The position numbers and the translations under genes were made by a program. Positions 16,552 through 25,924 of a DNA stretch of 64,000 bases are shown here, piece after piece (position 1 is the stretch's first letter; every line of letters begins with the position of its first letter). The DNA comes from Catellatospora paridis (GTDB lineage Bacteria > Actinomycetota > Actinomycetes > Mycobacteriales > Micromonosporaceae), in contig NZ_ML769313.1 of NCBI RefSeq assembly GCF_009720365.1, positions 124,001 through 188,000 on the forward strand, given 5' to 3'. A model generated the notes under the pieces. It worked only from the letters and a program-made list of their open reading frames with translations. It was not told where the DNA came from and made no database searches.

Positions 16552-18153
16552 TTGAACAGGTACGAGGGTTTCCAGGAGTTCGTGGTCGCGCGGGGCGGCG
16601 CCCTGTCGCGCACGGCTTTCCTGCTGACCGGCGAGCATCATGCGGCCGAGGACCTGGTGCAGTCCGCATTGGCCAAGGCTGCGACCCGGTGGCGGCAGAT
16701 CCGCGACGGCGGCCAGCCGGAAGCCTATGTGCGCCGCATTATGATCAACGAGCAGATCTCCTGGTGGCGCCGGCGGCCCGCCCGGCCGGTCGCCGAGGTC
16801 CCCGACCGGCCCGGCCCGGACAGCGGGCAGCGGGTGCTGGACCGGCTCGTGCTCGATCGCGCGCTGGACCAGCTGTCGCCGCGCCAGCGCGCCACGGTGG
16901 TGCTGCGCTTCTACGAGGACCTGTCCGAAGCCGACACCGCGTCGGCACTGGACTGCTCGGTCGGGGCGGTCAAGCGCTACACCCACGACGGCCTGGCCAG
17001 GCTGCGCGAATCCCTGCCCATGCTGGCCGAACACGCCGGGCAGTACGCCGACGCCGGCGCGGCGGTCGCGAAGGCGAAGCGCCGCCGGACCGGCCGGCTC
17101 GCCGCCACGGCGGCGGCGAGCCTGGCGCTGGTGGCAGCATTACTGGCGCTCGTTCTGCCGGGCCCGTCCGGATCGGGTCCCGTGCCGCCGTTGAACTCGC
17201 CATCGCCGTCGCCGTACGTCCCTTCGGAGTTGGCACCGCTGCCCGTCGGTCTCACCGATCGCAGCGGCGAGGCCCAGCCGCTGCCGCGCGACCGGGCCAT
17301 CGGCCGCGCGATGCTGCTGCTGGAGGGGCGCGACGTCCGTGACGGCTACATCGTGGCGCTCGACGGCACGTGGTGGCATCGCCCGAAGGCGGACTCCGGC
17401 GCGTACACCCTGTCGCCGGACGGGCGGTGGCTGGCCCGCAAGGACAGGGACGGGGTCGTGGTGCGGGACCTGACCGGCACGGCCGAGCACACGCTGCCCG
17501 CGGCGACCGGGCTCATCTGGGCGCCCTCCGGCGGCTGGCTGTACGGCATGAACCTGCACGGTCCCGGGTGGCTGGTGTCGCCGGGCACCTGGTCGCCGCG
17601 AGAGATCACCGAGGACAGGGGGTCCGTCCTCGCGGTGACCGACGCGGGCGAGCTGGTGTGCACCGACGTCGGCACCAGCCGGACCCGGCTGACGCTGCGG
17701 ATCGTCTCGCCGGCGACCGGCGGTGTGCGGCACATCGCCGTCGACACGGCCGCTCAGCTCGGGGTCGACGAGAGGCTGGCCCAGGTGTCTATGGCCGACG
17801 TCGTGGGCGGGTTCGTGACCGAGATCGAGGTGGCGGCCGACGGGATCGCCGCAGTCGAGTTCTTCCGCCACGATCCACTGCAGGACTGGGTCAGGGAGGC
17901 CACGGGAATCATCGAGTTCTCCCTGGTCGATGGACGCGTGCTGCGGCGCGTCAACCTGATCGGCGTGGACCAGCGCCAGGGCGACGTGCTGTGCTACCGC
18001 GATGGCGGCATGCTCTGGACCGACCGCCGCACGCTCCGGGGAGTACGAGCCGGAACCACGCAGTTGTACGCGATCATGCCGCTGTCGTACCTGCAATGGA
18101 TCTACCAACTCGCCGGGTGCGGGGCCAGCGTCATGCCTGACCAACGACGGTGA
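16552..18153 (+). CDS. SigE-family sigma factor fused to a membrane-anchored extracytoplasmic domain
   Basis: A 533-residue chimera. Residues 1-160 form a complete SigE-type ECF sigma factor: region 2 with GEHHAAEDLVQSALAKAATRW and region 4 with LSPRQRATVVLRFYEDLSEA...CSVGAVKRY. A basic stretch (KAKRRRTGR) leads to a single transmembrane helix at about 183-203, then a Pro/Ser linker and a roughly 320-residue outside domain with WD/propeller-like strands (SPDGRWLARKDRDGVVVRDL). The start is TTG at 16552, with GGAGG at 16541-16545 six bases ahead; no ATG fits. Normally the sigma factor and the membrane protein are separate genes, so the fused form implies a sigma factor tethered to the membrane or released by proteolysis. 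The signal is unknown. Confidence 0.85.
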   Translation: MNRYEGFQEFVVARGGALSRTAFLLTGEHHAAEDLVQSALAKAATRWRQIRDGGQPEAYVRRIMINEQISWWRRRPARPVAEVPDRPGPDSGQRVLDRLVLDRALDQLSPRQRATVVLRFYEDLSEADTASALDCSVGAVKRYTHDGLARLRESLPMLAEHAGQYADAGAAVAKAKRRRTGRLAATAAASLALVAALLALVLPGPSGSGPVPPLNSPSPSPYVPSELAPLPVGLTDRSGEAQPLPRDRAIGRAMLLLEGRDVRDGYIVALDGTWWHRPKADSGAYTLSPDGRWLARKDRDGVVVRDLTGTAEHTLPAATGLIWAPSGGWLYGMNLHGPGWLVSPGTWSPREITEDRGSVLAVTDAGELVCTDVGTSRTRLTLRIVSPATGGVRHIAVDTAAQLGVDERLAQVSMADVVGGFVTEIEVAADGIAAVEFFRHDPLQDWVREATGIIEFSLVDGRVLRRVNLIGVDQRQGDVLCYRDGGMLWTDRRTLRGVRAGTTQLYAIMPLSYLQWIYQLAGCGASVMPDQRR

Positions 18154-18242
18154 CCTCGGGTCGGGTCGCCCGCTTGGGTGGCCCGACCTCGAGCGGCGCG
18201 GCCCCGCCGCGGTACGGGCGGGTTGACGGGCTTGACGGATCA

Positions 18243-18276
18243 GCATATCGTTTTTCGAGATGCATATCGTTTTTCG
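18243..18276. promoter_or_regulatory. Tandem operator upstream of DUF2975/XRE pair
   Basis: GCATATCGTTTTTCG occurs twice (18243-18257, 18262-18276) with a 19-base period. Each copy reads ATATCG-N5-CG..AT, an imperfect palindrome. It is immediately upstream of a two-gene operon ending in a small XRE regulator, its probable ligand. Confidence 0.65.
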
Positions 18277-18296
18277 GTATGGCCGGGGAGGCTGTC

Positions 18297-18899
18297 GTGG
18301 AGGAAGGCAAGCGGCTCACCAAGTGGCTGCGGCGACTGCGGGGGACAGCGGAGTTCGTCTACATCGCGTCGCTGTGCGTCGGTGTGGCCATGCTCGTGGT
18401 CGCGTTCATTCCCAGGTCACCCGTGGTGCTGGCGCTGCCCACCACGCTGCTGACCGGGCTCGACCGGATCGGCGGCGTCGCGACAGGCGTCGTGGCTTAC
18501 CCCATGGGCGAGGTCGTCTTCGAGGTCACCGACCCGACGCTGGCGCAGCGGATGCTCTACCTGGCCACGATCCTGCCCGGCGTGCTGCTGATCGCCGAGG
18601 TCGCCCGCCGACTAGCGCGGCTCCTCAAATCCGCGCAGGACACCGACCCGTTCACCACCCACACCGTCAGCGAACTGACCCTGGTCGCGAAGATCACCGC
18701 CTTCGGCGGGCTCGGCGTGTACGCGGTCGGCAACCTCGCCATGTGGCTGCTGGCCTCGACCATGCTCAGCTCCGGAGCGAGGGTCGACCCGAAGCAGTCG
18801 CCGTTCGGCTGGCTCGCGGTCGGGTTCATCTTCGCCGCGTTCGCGCAGCTCATTGCGCGGGGCGTGGCCATGCGCGCAGAACTGGACGCCGTCATCTGA
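18297..18899 (+). CDS. DUF2975 membrane protein
   Basis: A 200-residue integral membrane protein with four predicted transmembrane helices (near residues 20-40, 75-95, 135-155 and 165-185) and the DUF2975 pattern RRLARLLKSAQDTDPFTTHTVSEL. Proteins of this family are nearly always paired with a small XRE regulator, as here; their role is unknown but they resemble membrane partners that control the regulator. GTG 18297 is chosen as start because GGGGAGG lies 5 bases upstream. An ATG at 18279 would be nearly inside the operator repeats and lacks a ribosome-binding site. Confidence 0.8.
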   Translation: MEEGKRLTKWLRRLRGTAEFVYIASLCVGVAMLVVAFIPRSPVVLALPTTLLTGLDRIGGVATGVVAYPMGEVVFEVTDPTLAQRMLYLATILPGVLLIAEVARRLARLLKSAQDTDPFTTHTVSELTLVAKITAFGGLGVYAVGNLAMWLLASTMLSSGARVDPKQSPFGWLAVGFIFAAFAQLIARGVAMRAELDAVI

Positions 18900-19123
18900 T
18901 GGGGGAGCCGACCGAACACCGGATCACGGTGCATCTTGACGAACTGCTGGCCGCACGCGGTATGACGCTGGTGGAGCTGTCCGCCCGGGTCGGGGTCACC
19001 GCGGCCAACCTGTCCGTCCTGAAGAACGGCCACGCCCGCGCGATCCGCTTCAGCACCCTGACCGCCCTCTGTGACGTGCTCGACTGCACCCCGGGCGAGC
19101 TGCTCGGCCTCGACGGCCCGTGA
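18899..19123 (+). CDS. Small XRE-family regulator (YozG-like)
   Basis: A 74-residue protein that is almost only a Cro/C1-type helix-turn-helix: ITVHLDELLAARGMTLVELS, then GVTAANLSVLKNGHARAIRF and LCDVLDCTPGELL. Its ATG overlaps the stop codon of the DUF2975 gene (TGATG), showing translational coupling. It most likely binds the tandem ATATCG repeats upstream of the pair and regulates its own operon. Confidence 0.88.
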   Translation: MGEPTEHRITVHLDELLAARGMTLVELSARVGVTAANLSVLKNGHARAIRFSTLTALCDVLDCTPGELLGLDGP

Positions 19124-19288
19124 GCACGGGCCGACGCCCACCGTACGCAGCGCGTCCCGCACCGCGGCCGATGAAGGCTCGGACAACCAGCGCATGGTCG
19201 CCATGAGACCAGGCCGATTGCCCGCCGGGCCGGTCACCCGGTTCGCATTCGCGAACCGGAGGGCCGCCGACGGCGGCACAATGAGCCC

Positions 19289-19777
19289 GTGCTGACCGAC
19301 GACGCCCAGCTTTGGCAGTTGCTGCGATCCCTGGACGACCCCGATCTCCTGGAGCATCCCGTCGGCTACGACCACCGCGGCGAGCGCGCACGGTTCGAGC
19401 AGTTGGCGCAGCGGCTCGACGCCGCGTTCGGCTGCCGGTGCGAGGTGGACCGCCATGTGGAAGACGCCAGCTTCCACGGCCGCATCGACATCCCCGCAAC
19501 TGCCACCGCGACCGGGCATCCGCTCGTCGTTGTCGTCAGCAACTTCGGAGGACTGGCCGTCCTTGCCGTGGACAACCCGGGTGTCTGGACCGACGACGAG
19601 GTGGCCGACCTGCTGCACACCGGCGACCGCGACCGCGTGAGCGCGGCTCTCGGCGAACTCGGCTACACCCACATCCCGGAAGGTCCGCTCTGGCGGCGCT
19701 ACGACGGCACGTGGGATCCTGATGTCTTCTCGCCCGGGGAGAACACCTGGTGGGTTCGATACTTCGACTACCTTTAG
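19289..19777 (+). CDS. Hypothetical protein
   Basis: A 162-residue acidic soluble protein that I do not recognise. It starts at GTG 19289. Visible features are an N-terminal helical stretch (DDAQLWQLLRSLDDPDLLEH), a central alternating strand pattern with LVVVVSNFGGLAVLAV, and a Trp/Asp-rich C-terminus (WRRYDGTWDPDVFSPGENTW). There is no signal peptide or membrane helix. Regular third-position GC and absence of stops support it as real. It resembles the many immunity-like or SMI1-like small proteins of actinobacteria in size only; that is not a claim of function. Confidence 0.65.
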   Translation: MLTDDAQLWQLLRSLDDPDLLEHPVGYDHRGERARFEQLAQRLDAAFGCRCEVDRHVEDASFHGRIDIPATATATGHPLVVVVSNFGGLAVLAVDNPGVWTDDEVADLLHTGDRDRVSAALGELGYTHIPEGPLWRRYDGTWDPDVFSPGENTWWVRYFDYL

Positions 19778-19811
19778 AGCGACTCGTAGCCAGGCGCGGT
19801 CCCTCGCCGGC

Positions 19812-20411
19812 TCAGGCGCCCTCGCGTTCGATCCGTTCCTGGCGCCGCGCCAACACCGTGCTCAGGCTGAGCTCCACGGTCTGCATGCGGTAGTGATCCA
19901 TGGCGTCCTGCCGGAGCAGTTGCAGGCATCCCAGGATCAGCAGGGCCAGTTCGGCCGTGGTCAATACGCTGCGTACGCCGGGATGCCAGGCCGGTAGGAG
20001 GCCGAGTTCGGTGAGCGCCCACCAGCGTTGCATCCCGTCGGTCGGAGCCGTGTAGTCGGAGTTGACGGTGACAGCGCAGGAGAGCACGAAGAGGGCGACC
20101 GAACCGACGATCCACACCAGGTTGCGGGCGATCGCATACGGGCGGCGGATGAGCAGGCCCAGCACGCCGAAGGCCACCAGCATCGCCGCGGCGATCACGG
20201 CATGCCACCGCAGGTCCTGTTCGACGGTCTCCACGACCAGCTGCGGGTCGGCGACCTGCTGGGCGAGTCCCGACGCCAGGAACCTCGGTCCCGCGTCGTC
20301 GAGCCGGATCAGGCCGACTGCCGAGACGACGACATCGGTCAGGGCGACCGCCGCCAGGGCGATCAGCAGGTACGAGGCGAGCGAAACCGGGCGGGGCAGG
20401 CGTTGCGCCAT
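19812..20411 (-). CDS. Four-helix membrane protein, unknown function
   Basis: A 199-residue protein with four predicted transmembrane helices (about residues 12-32, 73-92, 97-115 and 145-165). A short basic cytoplasmic tail ends it (LARRQERIEREGA). The loop between helices 1 and 2 is extracytoplasmic and rich in polar residues. The hydrophobic pattern resembles DUF2975-type four-helix proteins such as the one at 18297, but similarity is too weak to assign. It is a single gene converging on the hypothetical gene to its left. Confidence 0.65.
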   Translation of the reverse strand: MAQRLPRPVSLASYLLIALAAVALTDVVVSAVGLIRLDDAGPRFLASGLAQQVADPQLVVETVEQDLRWHAVIAAAMLVAFGVLGLLIRRPYAIARNLVWIVGSVALFVLSCAVTVNSDYTAPTDGMQRWWALTELGLLPAWHPGVRSVLTTAELALLILGCLQLLRQDAMDHYRMQTVELSLSTVLARRQERIEREGA

Positions 20412-20577
20412 GCGAGTGCCTTTCGCGTGGAGGCGTGGCAGTGGACGCTAACCATCCGTACGACGCCGGGCAAGCGCATTCGCGAAGCGTGCACCACGGA
20501 CTCGGCGAGACCTGCCGGTGTCCGGGCGCCTCCCGGACCGCGGCGCCGTCACCGCCACGTCGGCGACGGTGGGCGGC

Positions 20578-21036
20578 CTACCGGATCGGCTGCTCCTTGC
20601 CGTGGTCTTCGGGCGGCCGCGGCCCGAAGATCGTCCGCTCCGACTCGGCGATCGGCACGTCGTTGATGCTGGCCTCCCGGCGGCGCATCAGGCCGTGCTC
20701 GTCGAACTCCCACAGCTCGTTGCCGTAGCTGCGCCACCACTGCCCGGCGGCATCGTGGGACTCGTACTGGAAGCGCACCGCGATCCGGTCGCCGCCGAAC
20801 GTCCACAGGTTCTTGCGCAGCGCGTAGTCCAGCTCGCGCGCCCATTTGTCACTCAGGAACTCGATGATCGCCGGGCGTCCGGTGAGGAACATGTCCCGGT
20901 TGCGCCACACGGAGTCCTCGGTGTACGCCAGCGCGACACGTTCCGGGTCGCGGGTGTTCCACGCGTCCTCAGCGGCCTGCACCTTCATCAGCGCCGTGGT
21001 GTGGTCGAACGGGGGTAGCGGCGGTTTGTCGGCCAT
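20578..21036 (-). CDS. DUF1348 (SnoaL/NTF2-like) protein
   Basis: A 152-residue protein of the DUF1348 family, an NTF2-like alpha+beta cone fold. Recognisable stretches are [47 protein letters not shown], and [18 protein letters not shown]. The start is ATG 21036, behind CAGGAG on the minus strand, although the frame stays open further upstream. Members are small cytoplasmic proteins of unknown function, some annotated as NTF2-like isomerase or hydrolase folds. It is divergent from a short hypothetical gene. Confidence 0.85.
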   Translation of the reverse strand: MADKPPLPPFDHTTALMKVQAAEDAWNTRDPERVALAYTEDSVWRNRDMFLTGRPAIIEFLSDKWARELDYALRKNLWTFGGDRIAVRFQYESHDAAGQWWRSYGNELWEFDEHGLMRRREASINDVPIAESERTIFGPRPPEDHGKEQPIR

Positions 21037-21261
21037 GGCGGATTCTCCTGAACACGTCACGCGGCGAGTGCGGCCTGTCGCCGGCAGCTGTCTTCGCTGC
21101 TTACGGCGCTCCCGCACCACTGTGGCACGGCAGGCGGCTCTCCGGAGCGGTTCCGGCGCGATCGACGTCCTGCCCGTTTTCGACCGTATTCCAGTGGTCT
21201 CCGGACGGGGGAGCGGGCGTATGACGCACGCTGCCGACAGATCCTTCGGTAATCTGAGTCC

Positions 21262-21492
21262 ATGACCACGGTGACGGGGAACGATGTGCGCGTGCTCGCC
21301 CGGTCCCGAGACGTCGATCCCGTCCTCGCCCTGGTCGGCGACGAGGTCGTGGTGGTCCCCAGGGCCGAGCTGGGCGAGGGTGCCAGGGTGCTGTGCACCC
21401 AGGAAACGCTGGTTCGCGAGCTGGGCGGCGAGGTCGACGACATCGAGGCGCAGCTGTTCGCGGGGCGCTTGACCAGCCTGATCGGCGAGTAA
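21262..21492 (+). CDS. Small hypothetical protein
   Basis: A 76-residue acidic protein starting at ATG 21262. The sequence has alternating hydrophobic strands ([32 protein letters not shown]) followed by a helix ([18 protein letters not shown]). No signal peptide or membrane segment. It is not recognised. The position between two other single genes, the compact composition and the lack of an overlapping better candidate make it plausible but not certain. Confidence 0.5.
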   Translation: MTTVTGNDVRVLARSRDVDPVLALVGDEVVVVPRAELGEGARVLCTQETLVRELGGEVDDIEAQLFAGRLTSLIGE

Positions 21493-21573
21493 CGTCTCCT
21501 GGCGCACCGCCCGCGCGGGCGGTCCGCCGCAGCACGCAGGTAGGGCGGACGCCTGGTCCGGTTCCTGCCGTGG

Positions 21574-22131
21574 TCACGCCTCGAAGTCGATGTATCCGTA
21601 CCCGAGGTTGCCGGCCTCGTCCGGCGCCTGTTCGGCGGCGGCGTCCGCCTCGGCGTCGGTGACCAGCGGGCCGCCGAAGATCACGAGGTCGCCGGGCAGG
21701 GCGGCCTCGCCGCGCAGGGCGGTCGCGTCGATGCCGGCCCAGTCGACGGTCACCGTGGTCACCTGTTCGAGCGCGCCCATGAAGAACAGGTCGGACAGGC
21801 TGCCGTCATCGACGTCGCGTTCTTCGTCGGAGCTGAAGTCGTGCCCGACGGGCAAGCCCGGTCCGGTGAACGTGATCCGGGGATAGCCCTCGACCTCGAT
21901 GGCCAGGAACGGGTGCAGGTCGATCGACCGGGTGAGGCAGCCGTGCTGGTAGACGTCGAGCGCCAGGTCAGCGCCGTACCAGCAGAGCAGGTAGTGGTTC
22001 ATGCCGTCGGCCAGTTCGGCGGCCAGGTCCGCCTTGACCTCGTCGAGGCTGCCCCGGATGTAGTGCGTGTCCTTGCGCGCTCCGCCCGCGGCGACCCCGA
22101 AGCGGAGGTCGTAGAAGCTCTTTCGGCTCAC
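21574..22131 (-). CDS. Hypothetical protein
   Basis: A 185-residue acidic protein not matched to a family. Landmarks are SRKSFYDLRFGVAAGGARKD near the N-terminus, LLCWYGADLALDVYQHGC, and YPRITFTGPGLPVGHDFSSD. It looks globular and cytoplasmic with mixed strands and helices and a very acidic tail. The start is uncertain: GTG 22131 (VSRKSF) is chosen because conserved-looking sequence begins there, but no good ribosome-binding site precedes it and the frame is open to 22245. It may be translated from a leaderless message. Confidence 0.6.
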   Translation of the reverse strand: MSRKSFYDLRFGVAAGGARKDTHYIRGSLDEVKADLAAELADGMNHYLLCWYGADLALDVYQHGCLTRSIDLHPFLAIEVEGYPRITFTGPGLPVGHDFSSDEERDVDDGSLSDLFFMGALEQVTTVTVDWAGIDATALRGEAALPGDLVIFGGPLVTDAEADAAAEQAPDEAGNLGYGYIDFEA

Positions 22132-22358
22132 GGCGGGCAGTGTACGGCGCAAGCCCGACGTCGTCGTGTCGCATCTGCCGATCCAAGATCGTTTGAGTGA
22201 GTGGCCGGGTCGCGATGGGCAGGCCCTCGGCCCTGCTCGTGCCACGGCAGCTCAGTTTTGCCACGGATTTCCAACCCAACGCGGAGCCACCGTCGTGAAG
22301 GGATGTGGGCCTACGGCTCGCCCTGAGCGCAGGCCCGTCCATGGGGAGGAAGTCCACA

Positions 22359-25300
22359 ATGTTCAGAGGTAGACCACGCGGCCTGCTGGCCGTCGCAGTG
22401 ACCATCGGGCTGCTGGCCGTCGCGCCCGGCCTCGGTGCCACCGTCGCCGCGGCGCCGCCGCAGGCGGTGACAGCAGCCGTCGAAACGTCCCCGGTGCTGC
22501 CCGCCGGGCGGACCTACACGGTGACGTTGCTGACCGGTGACGTCGTGACCGTCCACACCGGCAAAGCCCGGTGCCCGGTGGTGAGCGTGAAACCGGCCGG
22601 GATCGGCGGCGTACAGCGCCGCAGCTGCGGACCGGACGGGCACGTTCGGGTCGTCCCGGGCCAGGTCGCCGGGCTGATCGGCGCGACGCTGGACGAGTCG
22701 CTGTTCGACGTGACGGGCCTGATCCAGCAGGGCTACGACGACACGCGGACCAAGGACCTCCCGCTGATCGTGCGTCCGGCCGGATCCGGTGAGCCGGGCG
22801 CGCGGGCGCTGTCGGCCGACCCGCTCACGGCCAGGTTGCGACGGCCCACGGCACTGCCCAGCATCGGCGCGGTCGCCGGGTGGCAGTCCAAGGCGTCGGG
22901 TCCGGAACTGCTGCGCGACCTGTCCACGAGCAGGCCGGCCGCGCCCGCGCAGGCACGCACCGCCCCGGCGGCGGCGAAGGTGTGGCTGGACCGCCGGGTC
23001 CGCACCACCGCGGCGGCCCCGACTCCCGCCGAACCCGCCCTGCGGACCGCCGGCTGGGACGCCAACCTTCGCCAGGTCTCCGCACCGCAGGCGTGGGCGG
23101 CCGGCTACGACGGGCAGGGCAGCCGGGTCGCGGTGCTGGACACCGGGGCCGACTTCACCCACCCCGACCTGCAGGGCCGGATCGCCGAATGGGCCGACTT
23201 CAACGATGCGCAAGGCGACGGCGTCGACCATCACGGCCACGGCACCCACGTCGCGGCGACGATCGCGGGCACCGGCGCGGCGGCCGGCGGGCAGCGCCGC
23301 GGCGTCGCCCCCGGCGCCCGACTGGTCATCGGCAAGGTGCTCGACGACGAGGGCTACGGCTCCGAGTCGACGGTCATCGCGGGCATGCAGTGGGCCGCGT
23401 CGCGGGCCGATGTGGTCAACATGAGCCTCGGCGGCTGGGAGACCAACGACGGCGACGACCCGATGTCGGTGGCCGTCAACACGCTGACCGCGCAGTACGG
23501 CACGCTGTTCGTGCTCTCGGCGGGCAACGACGGCCCGTACGACGGGCTCGTCTTCGCTCCGGCCGCAGCCGCGTCGGCGCTGACCGTCGGCGCGGTGGAC
23601 CGCACCGACACGCTCGCCGAGTTCTCCAGCCGCGGTCCGCTGCTCAGCACCCGGGCTGCCAAGCCCGAGCTGGTGGCACCCGGGGTCGACATCGTCGCCG
23701 CGCGCGCCGCGGGCACCGGCATGGGCCGCGTCGTCGACGAGCGGTACACCGCGTCCTCGGGCACGTCGATGGCGGCGCCGCACGTCGCGGGGGCGGCGGC
23801 GCTGCTGGTGCAGCGGCACCCGGACTGGAACGCGGCTCAGCTCAAGGCCGCGCTGGTCGGCGCAGCCGATCCGCTGCCCGGGGCCGACGCGTATGCGGTG
23901 GGCTCCGGACGGCTGAACGCCGCACGGGCGCTGCACGGCGTCGTCAGCGGGCAGGGCCTGGTGAACCTGGGCACCCTGGCCTACCCGCAGACCGGCGCCA
24001 CCACGACGGGCCTGTCGTGGACGAACACCGGCACGGGTCCGGCCGCGGTCGTGCTCAGCGCCGCGGTGACCGACCGGCACGGCGTGCCGGCCGCGCCGGG
24101 TGTGGCCACGCTGTCGCAACGCTCGGCGGTCATCGCCGCGGGCGCGACGGCCGAGCAGACCCTGCGCGTGGACCAGTCCCGGCTGGCGGGCGCGCCCGGC
24201 CTGTACACGGCCGTGATCACCGCCCGTACGGTCCTCGGCGGGTTCGTGTCGAGCACCACCGTCGTGTTCTATGTCGAGCCGCCGAGCCACGACCTGACGG
24301 TCGGCGGGACGGCACTGCCTGACACCAGCGCCGCCGACGACCCGTACCTGTTCGTGCAGATCGCCAACATCGACGACGTGGCGCTCTTCTCGCGGTACGT
24401 GGCCTTCGCGCCGGGCGAGACCCGGACGTTGCGGGTGCCCGCCGGCCGGTACAGCGTGATGGGCCAGCTGATGGAGTTCGGCGACCGGCAGCGGATGGCG
24501 CTGGGCGGCGACCCGGACGTCACGGTCGGCGCCGACACGACCGTGCTGGTGGACGCGGCGCACGCGACCCCGGTTTCGGCGACGGTGCAGGGCGTGGCGA
24601 CGCAGGCGAGTTCCGTGGGCATCCTCTACGTGCAGACCCCGCGGCACGGCCCGAGCTGGAGCGACTTCGCTTTCGCCTGGGGCGAGACGGCCAGCGCCGA
24701 AAGCGTGTACGCCGTGCCGGTCGCGGGCGCCGGGCCCGGTTCGTTCCAGGCGTACGGCGTCTTCGGGCTGCACGCTCCGGGCGAGCCAGGACGGAGCCCG
24801 TTCCTGTACGACCTGATCGAGCCGCTGGCAGGCGGCATCCCGCAGGACCTGTCCCACGAGGTCACCGCGGCGGAGCGGGCCACCCTGGCCCGCATCGACC
24901 AGCGCTTCCACCGGCTGGACATGGCCGGCGGCGGCACCGGCCACAAGCGGTACGGGTTCAGCCCGGAGGGCTTCTTCCTGGCCGAGAACTCCATCGACGG
25001 TGTCGGCGGCGACCGCGCCGACTACATCTCCTCCGGCTTCGCCTGGCTCGACGAGGCGTTCTACGACACCCTCGCCGACTCCGGCGTGGTGACCCAGGAA
25101 TCGCTGCGGCGCTACGCCCCCGGCAGCACGCAGCAGAAGGTGTGGGTGCGCCAGCCGCTGCGGCCCGACTGGTACGACGACCCGACTTCGTCGACCAGCG
25201 GCTGCGCGCCCACGCCGCCCAGCCGCACCCGCGGCAGCCTGCACATCGAGCTGGTGGACCTGGCCGACCAGCACCAGCGCTTCGACTGCCTGGGGTGGGG

Positions 25301-25841
25301 CGACGCCTGGTCGTTCGAGACCGTCCGGTCACTGACCCTGCACCGTGACGGTGTACTGGTCGGCAAGGTGCCCGAGTCGTTCGGCGACTTCGCGATCGGG
25401 GCGGCCGCGGCCGACTACCGGCTCACCTATGACCTGGACGCCGGTGCGATGCTGCCGGTGTCGACGAAGGTCAGCACCGCGTGGACGTTCCGCTCGGCGG
25501 CACCGGCGGGCACGGGCAGCGCACCGCTGCCGCTGCTGTCGGTGGACTACGCGCTGCCGCTGGACACGGCCAACCGGCCGGCCGGGGGGCCGGCCGGCTT
25601 CACGGTGCGCCAGGCGCACGGGGTCGCGGCGCAGCGGGTGACCGCGTTCCGGCTGTGGACCTCCACCGACGGCGGGAGCACCTGGACGCCCGTGACGGTA
25701 CGCAGCGGCGCCGATGGCACGTACCGTGCGCAGCTGCCCGACGCCACGGCCGGGCAGGCGGTGTCGCTGCGGGTGAAGGTCGACGCCTCCGCCGGCAGCG
25801 GTTTCGAGCAGACCATCATCGGCGCCTACCGGCACTCCTGA
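22359..25841 (+). CDS. Large secreted S8 (subtilisin-like) peptidase
   Basis: A 1160-residue secreted serine protease. After a signal peptide (about 1-30) comes a propeptide region with TYTVTLLTGDVVTVHTG, typical of the large actinobacterial subtilases. The catalytic domain (about 245-530) carries the triad Asp261 (AVLDTGADF), His294 (HGHGTHVAA) and Ser470 (GTSMAAPHVAGAA), and the oxyanion Asn in LSAGNDGPY. The C-terminal 600 residues are beta-rich, probably several accessory domains for substrate binding. ATG 22359 is chosen because GGGGAGGA lies 8 bases upstream. It is a single gene closed by a strong terminator and probably degrades extracellular protein for nutrition. Confidence 0.92.
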   Translation: MFRGRPRGLLAVAVTIGLLAVAPGLGATVAAAPPQAVTAAVETSPVLPAGRTYTVTLLTGDVVTVHTGKARCPVVSVKPAGIGGVQRRSCGPDGHVRVVPGQVAGLIGATLDESLFDVTGLIQQGYDDTRTKDLPLIVRPAGSGEPGARALSADPLTARLRRPTALPSIGAVAGWQSKASGPELLRDLSTSRPAAPAQARTAPAAAKVWLDRRVRTTAAAPTPAEPALRTAGWDANLRQVSAPQAWAAGYDGQGSRVAVLDTGADFTHPDLQGRIAEWADFNDAQGDGVDHHGHGTHVAATIAGTGAAAGGQRRGVAPGARLVIGKVLDDEGYGSESTVIAGMQWAASRADVVNMSLGGWETNDGDDPMSVAVNTLTAQYGTLFVLSAGNDGPYDGLVFAPAAAASALTVGAVDRTDTLAEFSSRGPLLSTRAAKPELVAPGVDIVAARAAGTGMGRVVDERYTASSGTSMAAPHVAGAAALLVQRHPDWNAAQLKAALVGAADPLPGADAYAVGSGRLNAARALHGVVSGQGLVNLGTLAYPQTGATTTGLSWTNTGTGPAAVVLSAAVTDRHGVPAAPGVATLSQRSAVIAAGATAEQTLRVDQSRLAGAPGLYTAVITARTVLGGFVSSTTVVFYVEPPSHDLTVGGTALPDTSAADDPYLFVQIANIDDVALFSRYVAFAPGETRTLRVPAGRYSVMGQLMEFGDRQRMALGGDPDVTVGADTTVLVDAAHATPVSATVQGVATQASSVGILYVQTPRHGPSWSDFAFAWGETASAESVYAVPVAGAGPGSFQAYGVFGLHAPGEPGRSPFLYDLIEPLAGGIPQDLSHEVTAAERATLARIDQRFHRLDMAGGGTGHKRYGFSPEGFFLAENSIDGVGGDRADYISSGFAWLDEAFYDTLADSGVVTQESLRRYAPGSTQQKVWVRQPLRPDWYDDPTSSTSGCAPTPPSRTRGSLHIELVDLADQHQRFDCLGWGDAWSFETVRSLTLHRDGVLVGKVPESFGDFAIGAAAADYRLTYDLDAGAMLPVSTKVSTAWTFRSAAPAGTGSAPLPLLSVDYALPLDTANRPAGGPAGFTVRQAHGVAAQRVTAFRLWTSTDGGSTWTPVTVRSGADGTYRAQLPDATAGQAVSLRVKVDASAGSGFEQTIIGAYRHS

Positions 25842-25854
25842 CCTGGAGCCCTGA

Positions 25855-25898
25855 GCCGGTCACACCGACGTCGCCGCAGCGGCGTCGGTGTGACCGGC
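25855..25898. terminator. Strong bidirectional terminator
   Basis: A perfect 16-bp stem (GCCGGTCACACCGACG at 25855-25870, complement at 25883-25898) with a 12-base loop lies between the convergent subtilase and sensor-protein genes. Confidence 0.85.
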
Positions 25899-25924
25899 CC
25901 TGCCCGTGCCGCCCGCGGCCGGGC

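Noticed and set aside
18243-18276. Short direct repeats as a CRISPR start
   Set aside because: Only two copies with a 4-base spacer; operator spacing fits better.
19124-19288. A possible minus-strand gene in the gap after the XRE mini-regulator
   Set aside because: The frame (MATMRWLSEPSSAAVRD) overlaps the ends of the regulator on the opposite strand and lacks a ribosome-binding site.
22311-25274. A 987-codon open frame antisense to the subtilase
   Set aside because: The plus strand has a full protease with triad and signal peptide; the antisense sequence is Arg/Gly/Val-rich with no motif.
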